NCBI GenBank assembly: GCA_023459275.1
Contig: JAEWVC010000055.1
Location: 4,359-68,358 of the forward strand
Reading direction: 5' to 3'
Length of the DNA stretch: 64,000 bases
Origin: Bacillota bacterium
GTDB taxonomy: Bacteria > Bacillota > Clostridia > Christensenellales > Aristaeellaceae
The notes under the pieces are model-generated. The model was not told where the DNA came from. It was given only the letters and a program-made list of their open reading frames with translations, and searched no databases. Below, one piece after another: positions 52,712 to 61,263 of the stretch (position 1 is the stretch's first letter; each line of letters begins with the position of its first letter). Made by a program: the position numbers and the translations under genes.

Positions 52712-55555
52712 TTATCTGATCTCCCAGAGGACGATAAATTCCTGCCGAGTTTCTGTCTGCTGTATGCGACGCTTATCCAATTCTGCAATCATCCGCCTGC
52801 GATGCTCGGCGGCTTCGTCCTCACGGTCGGCCAGTTCATTGCGCTTACGGCGTTTCTGACGTTCCAGCGTTTCGACGCGGCGGGTGGCCTCCAGCTTTTC
52901 ATCCATATTGGTGGCTTTACGTACATCACGCTCAGCCTCCCGAATCTGCCGTTTGACGGTGTCCAATTCGTGCTCCAATGCATCAACGGCATCGCGTTCC
53001 CAGCGGAAAATGCGTTCTTCTTCTTCCTTAAAGAACGCCATGTTACGGGAATCAATTAGAGCCAACGTGCTCATGCAATGCTGCTGGGCATTGGCTTCCA
53101 TCATCTCACGAACTGAATCCGGCACAGTGGATGCATTCATCCAATCATGCCCGGCCAGTAGAAAAAGCCGCTCGCATTCTTCCTGGGTGAGAAAGGTGCC
53201 ATCTGCCCGCCAAGCGGTGAACAGGCTATGTTGCTCCTGCTCATAAGCTTTCACGCTGAGTGTTTCCAAGGAGAGATAACCGTTCATTCCGCGCATCTCA
53301 TTCGGGATGATTACGTTCAATTTGGTTTCGTCTGGACAGAAGGTGATGCCGCTTCCCACAAGCGGCTCAGAACTGGCCTTTTTAAGAACGTATTGTGCCA
53401 GTCGATGAGATAGTCGGTACACTTCGGCATTGCCTTCGTCCGAAAGCATGGCATAGCGGTGTGCAGAACATCCCGCTATGGGACGCTTCAAAACAAACGT
53501 ATGTGTATCATCTGAGAACACGGCTGCATCTTGCAGTACGTATTTGGTCAGTTCCCAAAAGATATACTCATAACGGTTCAGGAATGCACCTGTCTTTTCC
53601 TTGGAAAGGCGCAGGCGTTCTTGTACGTTGATGTCGAAGTTACTGAGCACCTGCTGCTTTATATCCGCCATGCGGCCTTCAATTTCCGGTTGCATATCGC
53701 GCTGAAGCTGCGCGAAAGCATCGTTGATCTCGCTCTCCGTACGGCACTGCTGATAGATGGACCAGATACGTCGCTCGAAATCCACACCATCGGTCTGACC
53801 GAGGATTTCATCCGATGCACCAAACACGTCGCTGAACAGATGGAATTTTTGCTCCAACAGTTCATAGACGCGCTGGTCTGCGTAGTTGCGGCGGTTGACG
53901 AAATTGACAACGACGACGTCGCTTTTCTGGCCGTAGCGATGGCAACGTCCGATTCGCTGCTCGATTCGTTGGGGATTCCAAGGCAGATCGTAGTTTACGA
54001 TCAAGGAGCAGAATTGCAAGTTCAGACCTTCGGCAGCAGCTTCTGTGGCAATCATGATCTCGGCATTGTCACGGAAATACTCAACGATAGCCATGCGCCT
54101 ATCTGCCGCTTTGATACCACTGACGCGGCCAGTACCTGTATTACGATTCACCCAATCAGTATAGATGACATTGGAGGCAGTATCGGCATTGGAGCCATTA
54201 AAAAGCACAATCTTCCCGGCATAACCCGATGCATCCAATACGCGCTTCAGGTATTCCTGCGTACGAGTGGATTCAGTAAAAATCAATGCCTTTCGATTTG
54301 CGCCATTGCGAGCCACCTGTTCAAATGCGCTGCGGAGCGCTTGTAATAGGGCGATTGCCTTGGCGTCATTATGAATATCCATGGCCATATCCGCGAAGGA
54401 TTGCAGCATATCAATCTCAGCCTGAATAGCCTTTCTATCCAACTTTTCCGGATCAGATTTTGCGGATTCTTCTTCCTCCTGCTCCTCATCCTTCCATTCA
54501 TCGGGCAGGTCATCTCCAACGCCGCCTAGGATATCCGAAAGATCAAGCTGGTGCGTTTGATCTTCTGAGAGTATCTTCTTAAGACGTTTGATGATGGTCT
54601 CCAGGGTTCCAATGATGGCATAGGTGGAGGATGCCATGATCTTACGGATAATCATGGTGGTGAGCATCCGCTGTCTGGCCGGGATGGCATACAAGTCTTC
54701 CCGCCGGAGAAACTCCGATAACCCATTGTAGAGATTCTGCTCCAGATCAGAAGCATCGAATTCCTGCGTCATGGGGAGGCGCTTGGTAAAATTGATGTAT
54801 TCCTTGACATCCTGCCGCAATGTTCGCTTGTAGAATAGGGAAAGGCGCTCCCGCAAATCGGCAAGGTCGGCATCGTGCATATAGGTGGTGCGGAAAGTGG
54901 CAGCATCGCCGAAAATATCCTCGTCAATGACGCTTGTCAAGCCGTATAGTTCCATCAGCGAATTCTGGAACGGCGTAGCGGTCAAAAGCAGCTTCTTGGT
55001 ACCAGACAGGGCATCCTGGACGTCATGCGCGGTCTTGCTGATCTTTTTATATACATTGCGAAGCCTGTGCGCTTCATCTATGACGGCCAGATCGAATCCG
55101 GCTGAGCCAATCTCCGATTTGTGACGCGACGCAAAGTTATAGCTGCAGATAATCACTTTTTTCTGCATAAAAGGGTGTTTGCCAAGACGAACCATCGCAT
55201 TGTAGTTCTTTGCATCCAGTATCTCATTGACCATGCCAAATTTGTCGGTCAATTCATAGCTCCACTGCTTGCGCAGTGCGGCCGGGCAAATAGCAATCAG
55301 TTTCCGCTTACCCGCAGCCCAGTATTGGCAAAGAATCAGGCCTGCTTCAATGGTTTTGCCCAGGCCGACTTCATCGGCTAGGATGACACCTTTCGACAGA
55401 GGCGAACGAAACGCGAAAAGCGCTGCGTCGACCTGATGCGGGTTAATATCGACGGTAGCACTCAAAAGAGCTTGAGAGAGGCTGCTGATGTGGTCACCGA
55501 CAGACTGCTGAACGAGGAGGCTGGCATAATATCGTGCCTGGAAGCTCGAAATCAT
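52712..55555 (-). CDS. SNF2-family helicase of the defence operon
   Basis: SF2/SNF2 translocase (947 aa). Walker A ILADEVGLGKTIEAGLI, DEAH motif LAVIDEAHRLRN, motif III LTATPFQNS, motif IV region ALIFTESTRTQEYLKRVL and motif VI RIEQRIGRCHRYGQKSDV are clear. The insertion around residues 345-385 is very acidic (DEEQEEEESAKSD). The last 120 residues form a long coiled coil (VKRQIREAERDVRKATNMDE onward). It resembles the SNF2 proteins (DrmD-like) that accompany methylases in defence loci. First gene of a leftward operon: SNF2, Mod-like, Res-like, RT. Confidence 0.9.
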   Translation of the reverse strand: MISSFQARYYASLLVQQSVGDHISSLSQALLSATVDINPHQVDAALFAFRSPLSKGVILADEVGLGKTIEAGLILCQYWAAGKRKLIAICPAALRKQWSYELTDKFGMVNEILDAKNYNAMVRLGKHPFMQKKVIICSYNFASRHKSEIGSAGFDLAVIDEAHRLRNVYKKISKTAHDVQDALSGTKKLLLTATPFQNSLMELYGLTSVIDEDIFGDAATFRTTYMHDADLADLRERLSLFYKRTLRQDVKEYINFTKRLPMTQEFDASDLEQNLYNGLSEFLRREDLYAIPARQRMLTTMIIRKIMASSTYAIIGTLETIIKRLKKILSEDQTHQLDLSDILGGVGDDLPDEWKDEEQEEEESAKSDPEKLDRKAIQAEIDMLQSFADMAMDIHNDAKAIALLQALRSAFEQVARNGANRKALIFTESTRTQEYLKRVLDASGYAGKIVLFNGSNADTASNVIYTDWVNRNTGTGRVSGIKAADRRMAIVEYFRDNAEIMIATEAAAEGLNLQFCSLIVNYDLPWNPQRIEQRIGRCHRYGQKSDVVVVNFVNRRNYADQRVYELLEQKFHLFSDVFGASDEILGQTDGVDFERRIWSIYQQCRTESEINDAFAQLQRDMQPEIEGRMADIKQQVLSNFDINVQERLRLSKEKTGAFLNRYEYIFWELTKYVLQDAAVFSDDTHTFVLKRPIAGCSAHRYAMLSDEGNAEVYRLSHRLAQYVLKKASSEPLVGSGITFCPDETKLNVIIPNEMRGMNGYLSLETLSVKAYEQEQHSLFTAWRADGTFLTQEECERLFLLAGHDWMNASTVPDSVREMMEANAQQHCMSTLALIDSRNMAFFKEEEERIFRWERDAVDALEHELDTVKRQIREAERDVRKATNMDEKLEATRRVETLERQKRRKRNELADREDEAAEHRRRMIAELDKRRIQQTETRQEFIVLWEIR

Positions 55556-55872
55556 GAACTGTTTTTCCTCCCTTTCCTGACAATGGCTAGTCGATGTAAG
55601 AGATCACTGAGCTCTGCAAGAATAGTTTTCTGAGCAAAGCTTGTGAGCAAATATATTGACAATAATAATGAAAACGACAGGATTAGTCAAGTTCACCGGT
55701 AATTCAAATAGACAACACGCAGATATATTTTCTAAACAAAACAGCGCTTGTAGCGGACACTATAAATTTCATACTATGCAAAAGAATAACAACGGAATCC
55801 CAAAACATGGTGTGCGCGGACGGAAGATCAATTATTCTTCATCTGTATCCTAAAATGACACCATTTTTACCA

Positions 55873-55901
55873 TTGACACGAATGCTTGTTCCCTTTATAC
55901 T
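55873..55901 (+). promoter_or_regulatory. Promoter of the XRE-ImmA pair
   Basis: TTGACA (55873-55878), 17-bp spacer, TATACT (55896-55901), 35 bp before the XRE start. The 55,556-55,935 gap separates this pair from the divergent SNF2 operon; no equally good leftward promoter is visible. Confidence 0.8.
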
Positions 55902-55935
55902 ATCAAGACAAACCCTGATGAAAGGAGGAAAACCA

Positions 55936-56304
55936 ATGGACATCAAGCAGAGCTTTGGGGATTTCATCGTGACCAAGCGAATGGATCAGGGTATTTCCTT
56001 GCGGAAAATGGCAGAGCAGCTCCAGATTACTCCTGCCTATCTCTGCGATATGGAAAAAAACCGCCGGCAGCCGCCAGAAAAGCCTTTGCTGGATAAGATG
56101 GCGGAAGCTCTCTTTTTGACCGATGCGGAGCGGCTCTATCTGTATGACATGGCCGGAAGCCTCCGCGGCGAAGTCTCACCGGACTTGCCTGAGTACATTA
56201 TGGCAAACGATGTCGTCCGGGTGGCGCTGCGGAAGGCCAAGGACAAGCATGTCAACGAAGAAGCCTGGCTGCAGTTTATCCGGCAGATGGAGAATCAGGT
56301 ATGA
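55936..56304 (+). CDS. XRE-family HTH regulator
   Basis: A 122-aa regulator with a Cro/C1-type helix-turn-helix at residues 8-62: ISLRKMAEQLQITPAYLCDMEKNRR is the HTH core. The C-terminal half (DAERLYLYDMAGSLRGEVSP, then LPEYIMANDVVRVALRKAKD) is typical of XRE proteins partnered with ImmA/IrrE proteases. AGGAGG is 7 nt upstream of ATG 55936. It is followed after 43 nt by that protease and diverges from the SNF2 operon, which it may control. Confidence 0.88.
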   Translation: MDIKQSFGDFIVTKRMDQGISLRKMAEQLQITPAYLCDMEKNRRQPPEKPLLDKMAEALFLTDAERLYLYDMAGSLRGEVSPDLPEYIMANDVVRVALRKAKDKHVNEEAWLQFIRQMENQV

Positions 56305-56347
56305 CAATCTTTCCGGTACCGCAAATACATTATATTCGAGGCACAAA

Positions 56348-57103
56348 ATGTACAATCCAGCCTTCAAACTGAGTCCGTTCGGCATCCCGATATTAAGCAA
56401 GGAACAAATGGAGCGAGTTGCTGAAAAGTATATCCAGGACTTCATACCGGAAATGCTCGTGAATTGCATGCCCTTGCCTGTAGACGATTTCTGCGAAGGG
56501 TATCAGAAATTGAGCGTGGATTTCCCTTACTTGTCCAACAACGGCTGTTACCTTGGGATGGCTATGTTTGGGGACCGGACGCCGGTAAGGCTGTTCGATC
56601 CGGAAACCCAAACCATACGGTATTCTTTGTATGATGCTCGCTCTATCCTGGTCGATCGTTCTTTGCTGGAGGAGTCCAAGGAAGAAAAACTGTGTTTTAC
56701 CATGATGCACGAATGCTCGCATCAGATTTTGCATGCCAACTACTTCCGCAGGCAAAGCGCCCTGGATGGAATGCAGCTTATTTTGTGCAGGGAAGAGACC
56801 GTTGACAAGAACATCACCAAACCTTACGGCGAATGGACGGACCTTGACCGTATGGAGTGGCAAGCCAACTATTTGGCCAGCGCACTGCTCATGCCCATGG
56901 CATCTGTCAAGGACTGTATGAATGCGTGCCAGCTCAGGGAGTATTATGAAAACCGCGTTCAGGATGGCATGTATGAGGGAACTGCTTTCACAAAGGCAGC
57001 CATGGAATTGGTGCTTGCTTTCCGCGTTTCTCTTACCGCAGCAAAGATCCGGTTGATGAGCCTGGGTTTTACGAGATTGCGAAAGGTTGGGCAATGCATA
57101 TGA
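56348..57103 (+). CDS. ImmA/IrrE-family metallopeptidase
   Basis: Zinc peptidase (251 aa). The gluzincin motif TMMHECSHQIL (HExxH) is near residue 120, and the third ligand and helix MEWQANYLASALLMP near residue 163. ImmA-type proteins cleave or derepress their partner XRE regulators when mobile elements or stress genes are induced. ATG 56348 has CGAGG 6 nt upstream; the frame is open earlier inside the XRE gene but not coding there. Confidence 0.9.
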   Translation: MYNPAFKLSPFGIPILSKEQMERVAEKYIQDFIPEMLVNCMPLPVDDFCEGYQKLSVDFPYLSNNGCYLGMAMFGDRTPVRLFDPETQTIRYSLYDARSILVDRSLLEESKEEKLCFTMMHECSHQILHANYFRRQSALDGMQLILCREETVDKNITKPYGEWTDLDRMEWQANYLASALLMPMASVKDCMNACQLREYYENRVQDGMYEGTAFTKAAMELVLAFRVSLTAAKIRLMSLGFTRLRKVGQCI

Positions 57104-57201
57104 AGGGACCATTTTTTTACCAGAATAATACAATGTAAGCTTACACAGGAACGCTTTCGATCACAGGAGATCCTATCACGCGATGTAAGGAGAAAAAAGC
57201 A

Positions 57202-57381
57202 TTGCGAACAGCACCCTGGAAGAAACTCATTTGTCCCATCTGCGGCAAACGTGTTCTGGATATATCAAAGATCCCCTTGGAAGATGTGAAGGTAACGCTG
57301 AAATGCCCGAGCTGCCGTAGGCTAGTTACTGTCCCATGCACGAAGGACTCCGTAATGGAGAAGACACCTGAGGATCCATGA
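57202..57381 (+). CDS. Small zinc-ribbon protein
   Basis: A 59-aa protein starting at TTG 57202 with AAGGAG 9 nt upstream. Two cysteine pairs, ICPICGK and KCPSCRR, separated by about 26 residues, plus a further Cys, form a probable zinc ribbon like the Com-type and cysteine-rich small proteins of phages and conjugative elements. Marks the left side of the prophage-like segment. Confidence 0.65.
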   Translation: MRTAPWKKLICPICGKRVLDISKIPLEDVKVTLKCPSCRRLVTVPCTKDSVMEKTPEDP

Positions 57382-57499
57382 TGCTTTCCCGCAGCGGCAA
57401 AGCTTCGGAGCGGAAAACTGAATATTTCATACCGAGCAAAGGCACCGTTCAGCGTCCCAAACAGGCCATAAAGGCAGTTGGGGGCGGTTGTGAGTAACG

Positions 57500-57617
57500 A
57501 CAGCGTATACCCGTGAAAAACCGGGATACCGACTCTGATGCCGAGTGACCAAATGGCCGGATGAATTATGAGACGCCCATCACGGGTGGATCAAATTCGT
57601 CCGGCTATTTTATTTTT
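57500..57617 (+). promoter_or_regulatory. Candidate structured leader RNA with intrinsic terminator
   Basis: Terminator: 12-bp stem GCCGGATGAATT (57556-57567) with AATTCGTCCGGC (57594-57605), one wobble pair, then TATTTTATTTTT. Competing pairing: ACCCGTGA (57509-57516) with TCACGGGT (57580-57587), enclosing ACTC/GAGT and ATGG/CCAT stems. The two long stems interleave, so they exclude each other or form a pseudoknot. This is the layout of a transcription attenuator upstream of the HTH gene at 57706. The rest of the 57,382-57,705 gap shows no gene. Confidence 0.55.
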
Positions 57618-57705
57618 CTCAAAAGAAATTTCTCAAACTGGTCAAAACCTGCGTAGTTTGACCGGTACTATGCGATCAGAGCCAAGAGAAAGGAGGTGAC
57701 TGGCC

Positions 57706-58062
57706 ATGAGTGCGAACGAACGGCGCGCCGAGATCATAAGGATTTTGACGGCGTGCCGCAGCGAAACCGCCCCCCGTCTTGCAAGAGAACTGGGCGTTTC
57801 CGTCTGTACCGTTCGCAGGGATATACAACTGCTCATGGCCGATTACCCCCTCGAAACCCAGCAAGGGAACGGTGGCTGCGTAAAGGTTGCGGACTGGTAC
57901 CATCCGCACCGGCACATTCTCTCAAACGAGCAGCAGCGGGTCCTTATGCAACTGATGTCAGCCGGCGATGAGCAGCAAACCAAAGTCCTGCGCGAGCTGC
58001 TCACGGAATATGGCTCCCCGAAGTACAGGCAGATGATCTGGGAGGATACGAATGCAAGATGA
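57706..58062 (+). CDS. HTH-domain protein (phage-type, DeoR/HTH_11-like)
   Basis: A 118-aa protein with an N-terminal winged helix (ERRAEIIRILTACRSETAPRL, then SVCTVRRDIQLLMADYPLE) of the DeoR/HTH_11 type and a short C-terminal helical segment. AGGAGGTGA lies 6 nt before the ATG. It overlaps the next gene by 11 nt. Such small HTH genes commonly head the replication module in Firmicutes prophages. Confidence 0.8.
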   Translation: MSANERRAEIIRILTACRSETAPRLARELGVSVCTVRRDIQLLMADYPLETQQGNGGCVKVADWYHPHRHILSNEQQRVLMQLMSAGDEQQTKVLRELLTEYGSPKYRQMIWEDTNAR

Positions 58063-59512
58063 CCCAAAAGCCCTATTCACTCGGGCGGCCCTCTACCTAC
58101 ATCAACGAGAAGCAGTTCATTATGCCATGCAGTTGTTCGGGCTGCGAGAAGGTGGTGATGTACCTTCCTCCATGATGGGTGTCGGATGCGCCCTGCTCAT
58201 GGAGATGTAGCTGGGCACAGGAAAAACGCTGACCGCCATCGCCATCACAGGTGCGCTAAGGAGCGCCGGGAACATCCAGCGTCTGCTGATCGTCGCGCCG
58301 CTGTCCATCTTGGGTGTGTGGCACGATGAATTCCAGAAGTTTGCCGCCTTCGATTACTCCCTGGCCATGATCGAAGGTACAACCGCCCGGAAGGTCGATA
58401 CCATCCGGCATATGACCGGCGCGGCGCTCCAAGTCCTTGTAGTGAACTACGAATCCGCCTGGCGGCTGGAAGCGGAGCTGGCGAAATGGCGGCCCGACCT
58501 CATCATCGCAGACGAATCCCATAAGATCAAGACCCACAACATCGCAGCCTCGAAGGCGATCCACCACCTAGGCGCCAGAGCAAAGTACCGCCTAATGCTT
58601 ACCGGCACGGTCATCACCAACAAGCCGGTGGACGTGTTCAGCCAGTACAAATTCGCCGATCCCCGGGTGTACGGCCAAAGCTTCTACCTGTTCCGCAACC
58701 GTTACTTCGACATGGTGGGCTATGGCAATCATACCCCGATCATGAAGCGGTCGATGGAGGCGGAGTTCACCGAGCGGCTGCACTCCATCGCTTTCCGGGC
58801 GACGAAGGCGGAATGCCTCGATCTCCCCGACACCACGGACATCGTGCAGCGCGTGGAGCTTGAGCCTGCGGCCATGCGAACCTATTGCCAGCTCGTCAAG
58901 GACAGCTACGCGGAACTGGCTGGCGACACCGTGACCGTCACCAACGTGCTGACCCGGCTCCTGCGGCTCTCGCAGCTCACGGGCGGATTCCTGGGCGGCG
59001 ACGATTCATCGGCCACAGAGCAGGTTTCTTCAGCCAAATTGGATGCGCTCTCCGACATCATCGACAGCGCGGAGCAGGACGCCAAAAAGCTCGTAGTCAT
59101 CGCCCGGTTCATCCCGGAGATACGCGCCATCGGGAAGCTGCTCACGAAGAAGGGCCTCCGGTACGCGCAAATCTCAGGTGAGATCAAGGATCGGGACGCC
59201 CAGGTAGCGGCCTTCCAGAACGATCCCGGCATAACCATATTCGTCGGCCAGATAGCCACTGCGGGCCTGGGCATCACCCTCACCGCCGCCAGCACAATGG
59301 TTTTCTTCTCGATGGACTACTCCATGAGCAACTACGAACAGACCCGCGCTCGCATCCATCGGGTCGGCCAGCGGCAGCCTTGCACCTACATCCACCTCGT
59401 CGCAAAGGATACCGTGGACGAAAAGGTGCTCCAGGCGCTCCGGGACAAGGCCAACCTCGCCAAGTCGTTGGTGGACGATTACCGGGCCGGGCGCAACCCC
59501 TTCAACACATAA
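58052..59512 (+). pseudogene. Phage SNF2-type helicase interrupted by TAG at Walker A
   Basis: From ATG 58052 (GGGAGG 6 nt upstream) the translation reads LYLHQREAVHYAMQLFG and GCALLMEM, then TAG at 58208-58210, then LGTGKTLTAIAITGAL and on without a break. Helicase motifs follow: LIVAPLSILGVW, LIIADESHKIKTH, LMLTGTVITNKP and YEQTRARIHRVGQRQPCTYIHLV, ending at 59512. The related form is usually MEMGTGKT, so TAG-CTG looks like a 6-bp insertion; alternatively one sense codon mutated. Without readthrough the ATPase site is lost; internal GTG 58310 lacks Walker A. Confidence 0.8.
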
Positions 59513-59527
59513 CAGGAGGCAAACAAG

Positions 59528-59944
59528 ATGGAAAACAACCGACTTTTTGAACTGGCCGACGAGCTGAAAACCATGCGCGACCGCAAGGACGCGCTGGAGA
59601 CGGCGCTCAAGCAGGTCAATATGGACATCGACAACGCGGACTGGCACCTGTCTACCCTGATGGCGGAAACCGAGACGCAGAACTTCACCCGCGCGGGCAC
59701 CATGTTCTGCCTGACTACCAAGACCCGCGCCTCCGCCACGGAAGGCATGAAGGACGAGTTGTTCGGAGCGCTCCGCGCCGAGGGCTTCGGCGACCTGATC
59801 TACGAAACCGTCAATGCGAATTCGCTCTCCGCCTTCGTGAAGGAACAGATTGCGGAGAACGGGGACGCGCTCCCCGAGTGGCTTACCGGCCTCGTGAACG
59901 TATTCGAGAAAACGACCGTCGGTGTGCGCAAAGCATCCCGATAA
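59528..59944 (+). CDS. Phage-type protein of unknown function
   Basis: A 138-aa protein. Residues 1-45 are a charged amphipathic helix (LFELADELKTMRDRKDALET), a probable coiled coil. The remainder contains TMFCLTTKTRASATEGMKD and a C-terminal helix. The family is not known to me, but its position between an SNF2 helicase and a cysteine-cluster protein is recurrent in Firmicutes prophage replication modules. AGGAGG lies 8 nt before the ATG. Confidence 0.7.
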   Translation: MENNRLFELADELKTMRDRKDALETALKQVNMDIDNADWHLSTLMAETETQNFTRAGTMFCLTTKTRASATEGMKDELFGALRAEGFGDLIYETVNANSLSAFVKEQIAENGDALPEWLTGLVNVFEKTTVGVRKASR

Positions 59945-59961
59945 GAGAAAGGAACCAAGCC

Positions 59962-60696
59962 ATGAGCAAGAACGAGATGATCACCGCCAACAGCTACACC
60001 GCCCTGGAGGGCTTCAATCTGGCCAACGCGCTGTCCGAGGAAATGGTTGGCATGAACGTCACCTTCGACCGGGTGACGATTCCCGCCGCTGGCGGCACCG
60101 TGTTCGAGGTGCCCGGCGCGCTTCCCGGAGAGACGGATACCGTGAAGGACTTCTCCGGTGTGATCCTGTTCCACCACCCGCTGTTTTCCTACTACCACGA
60201 GAAGTATGTGGGTGGCAGCAATCCCCCGGATTGCGGCAGTTACAACGGTTTGACCGGTGTCGGCGATCCGGGCGGGGCTTGTGCAAGCTGCCCGCTCAAC
60301 CAGTTTGGCAGCGGCGAAAACGGCGGCAAAGCCTGCAAGAACAAGCGACGTATCTTCATCCTGCGTGAGGGCGAGATGATTCCGCTGCTGCTGACGCTGC
60401 CCACCGGCTCCATGAAGGAATTTGGCATCTATATCAAGCGGCTGCTGGGCAAGGGCCGAAAATCCAGCTCCGTACTCACACGCTTCTCACTGAAAAAGGC
60501 GGTCAACGCGGGCGGCATTGCCTACTCGCAGGCCCAATTCTCCGTGGACCGTGCACTGACTGACGAAGAAGTTCCCCTGATCCTCTCAATGGCCGAGCAG
60601 GTAAAGCAGTATGCCTCTCGGGTTGCCTATGAAGAAGGGCCTGCTCCCGGCGAGGTCATCGACCCGGAAACCGGGGAGGTCACCCTGCCCCTTTGA
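59962..60696 (+). CDS. Phage-type protein with zinc-binding cysteine cluster
   Basis: A 244-aa protein. A conserved-looking centre, VILFHHPLFSYYHEKY followed by CASCPLNQFGSG...ACKNKRRIFIL, contains four cysteines that probably bind zinc. The C-terminal part LTRFSLKKAVNAGGIAYSQA precedes an acidic tail. It probably takes part in phage DNA replication or recombination, judged only from context. AAAGGA lies 8 nt before ATG 59962; the longer frame upstream overlaps the preceding gene. Confidence 0.7.
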   Translation: MSKNEMITANSYTALEGFNLANALSEEMVGMNVTFDRVTIPAAGGTVFEVPGALPGETDTVKDFSGVILFHHPLFSYYHEKYVGGSNPPDCGSYNGLTGVGDPGGACASCPLNQFGSGENGGKACKNKRRIFILREGEMIPLLLTLPTGSMKEFGIYIKRLLGKGRKSSSVLTRFSLKKAVNAGGIAYSQAQFSVDRALTDEEVPLILSMAEQVKQYASRVAYEEGPAPGEVIDPETGEVTLPL

Positions 60697-60751
60697 TATC
60701 CATCTGCCGGCGGAGGGTGGCAACGCCCTCCGCCTCCCGAAAGGAGTGCCT

Positions 60752-61068
60752 ATGAAATACGGCTGTGTAACCACCCTGGAAGCCATCCATGATTACCTAC
60801 GGGACGCCGCGGTGGTGGCCTTCGACTTTGAAACAGCACCCCTCCCGCAGTATCGCTCCGACCCCAAAGCAGCCCTGGATGCCCACCGCGCCCACATCGT
60901 TGGCGTAAGCCTCTCAATGGAGGCGGGAAGCGCTATCTATATCCCTCTTCGGCACCTGGTTGGTGGCAACGCCGATCCTGAGCATGTGATTCCCTTCCTG
61001 TGCAATGCACTCTGGATGAATCCCAATGTCATCAAGGTGGCACACAACCTCTCTTTCGAGAGCATGTT
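60752..61068 (+). pseudogene. DNA polymerase I-like fragment (exonuclease domain only)
   Basis: About 105 residues of a phage family A DNA polymerase: the 3'-5' exonuclease start VVAFDFETAPLPQYR (D-x-E), the strand AHIVGVSLSMEAGSAIYIPL and VIKVAHNLSFESML. The polymerase then stops abruptly where the sequence joins the end of another gene, and the rest (normally over 500 aa) is missing. ATG 60752 has AAAGGAG upstream. The mutated reading frame runs on to 61111 without resemblance. Confidence 0.82.
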
Positions 61069-61263
61069 GCCCAGTGCATCAACGCTGTGTCCAATCACGA
61101 CTACCAACTGATGCTGGAAAAGCGATATTTATGTTTCCAGTCGTGGGAACAGATCGCGATAGACATGCAGTGTACCGTGCGCTGGGCGCAAATCCTGCAC
61201 GGAAGGGCGTTGCGTGTGATCGACAGGATTCGCAGATCGGAGGATGATCATGAGCAGGCGTGA
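61069..61263 (+). pseudogene. 3' end of a sigma-like (DUF1492-type) phage regulator
   Basis: The C-terminal part of a sigma-region-4-like protein: INAVSNHDYQLMLEKRYLCF, then SWEQIAIDMQCTVRWAQILHGRAL. The N-terminus is absent; the sequence joins the polymerase fragment at about 61068 in another frame. Such regulators normally lie just upstream of the HNH/terminase genes, as the orientation here still shows. The upstream ATG at 61000 belongs to polymerase sequence and is not a real start. Confidence 0.75.

Noticed and set aside
44553..55555. Calling the locus DISARM, BREX or a retron
   Set aside because: DrmA/DrmB/DrmC, PglZ and BrxC are absent, and the RT lacks visible retron features and an identified msr/msd; only a generic defence label is justified.
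57382..57480. Additional small gene between the zinc-ribbon gene and the structured RNA
   Set aside because: No start codon with ribosome site and no frame of useful length; treated as leader or non-coding.
61000..61263. Intact small regulator starting at ATG 61000
   Set aside because: The first part is DNA polymerase sequence read in another frame; only the part after about 61069 resembles the regulator.
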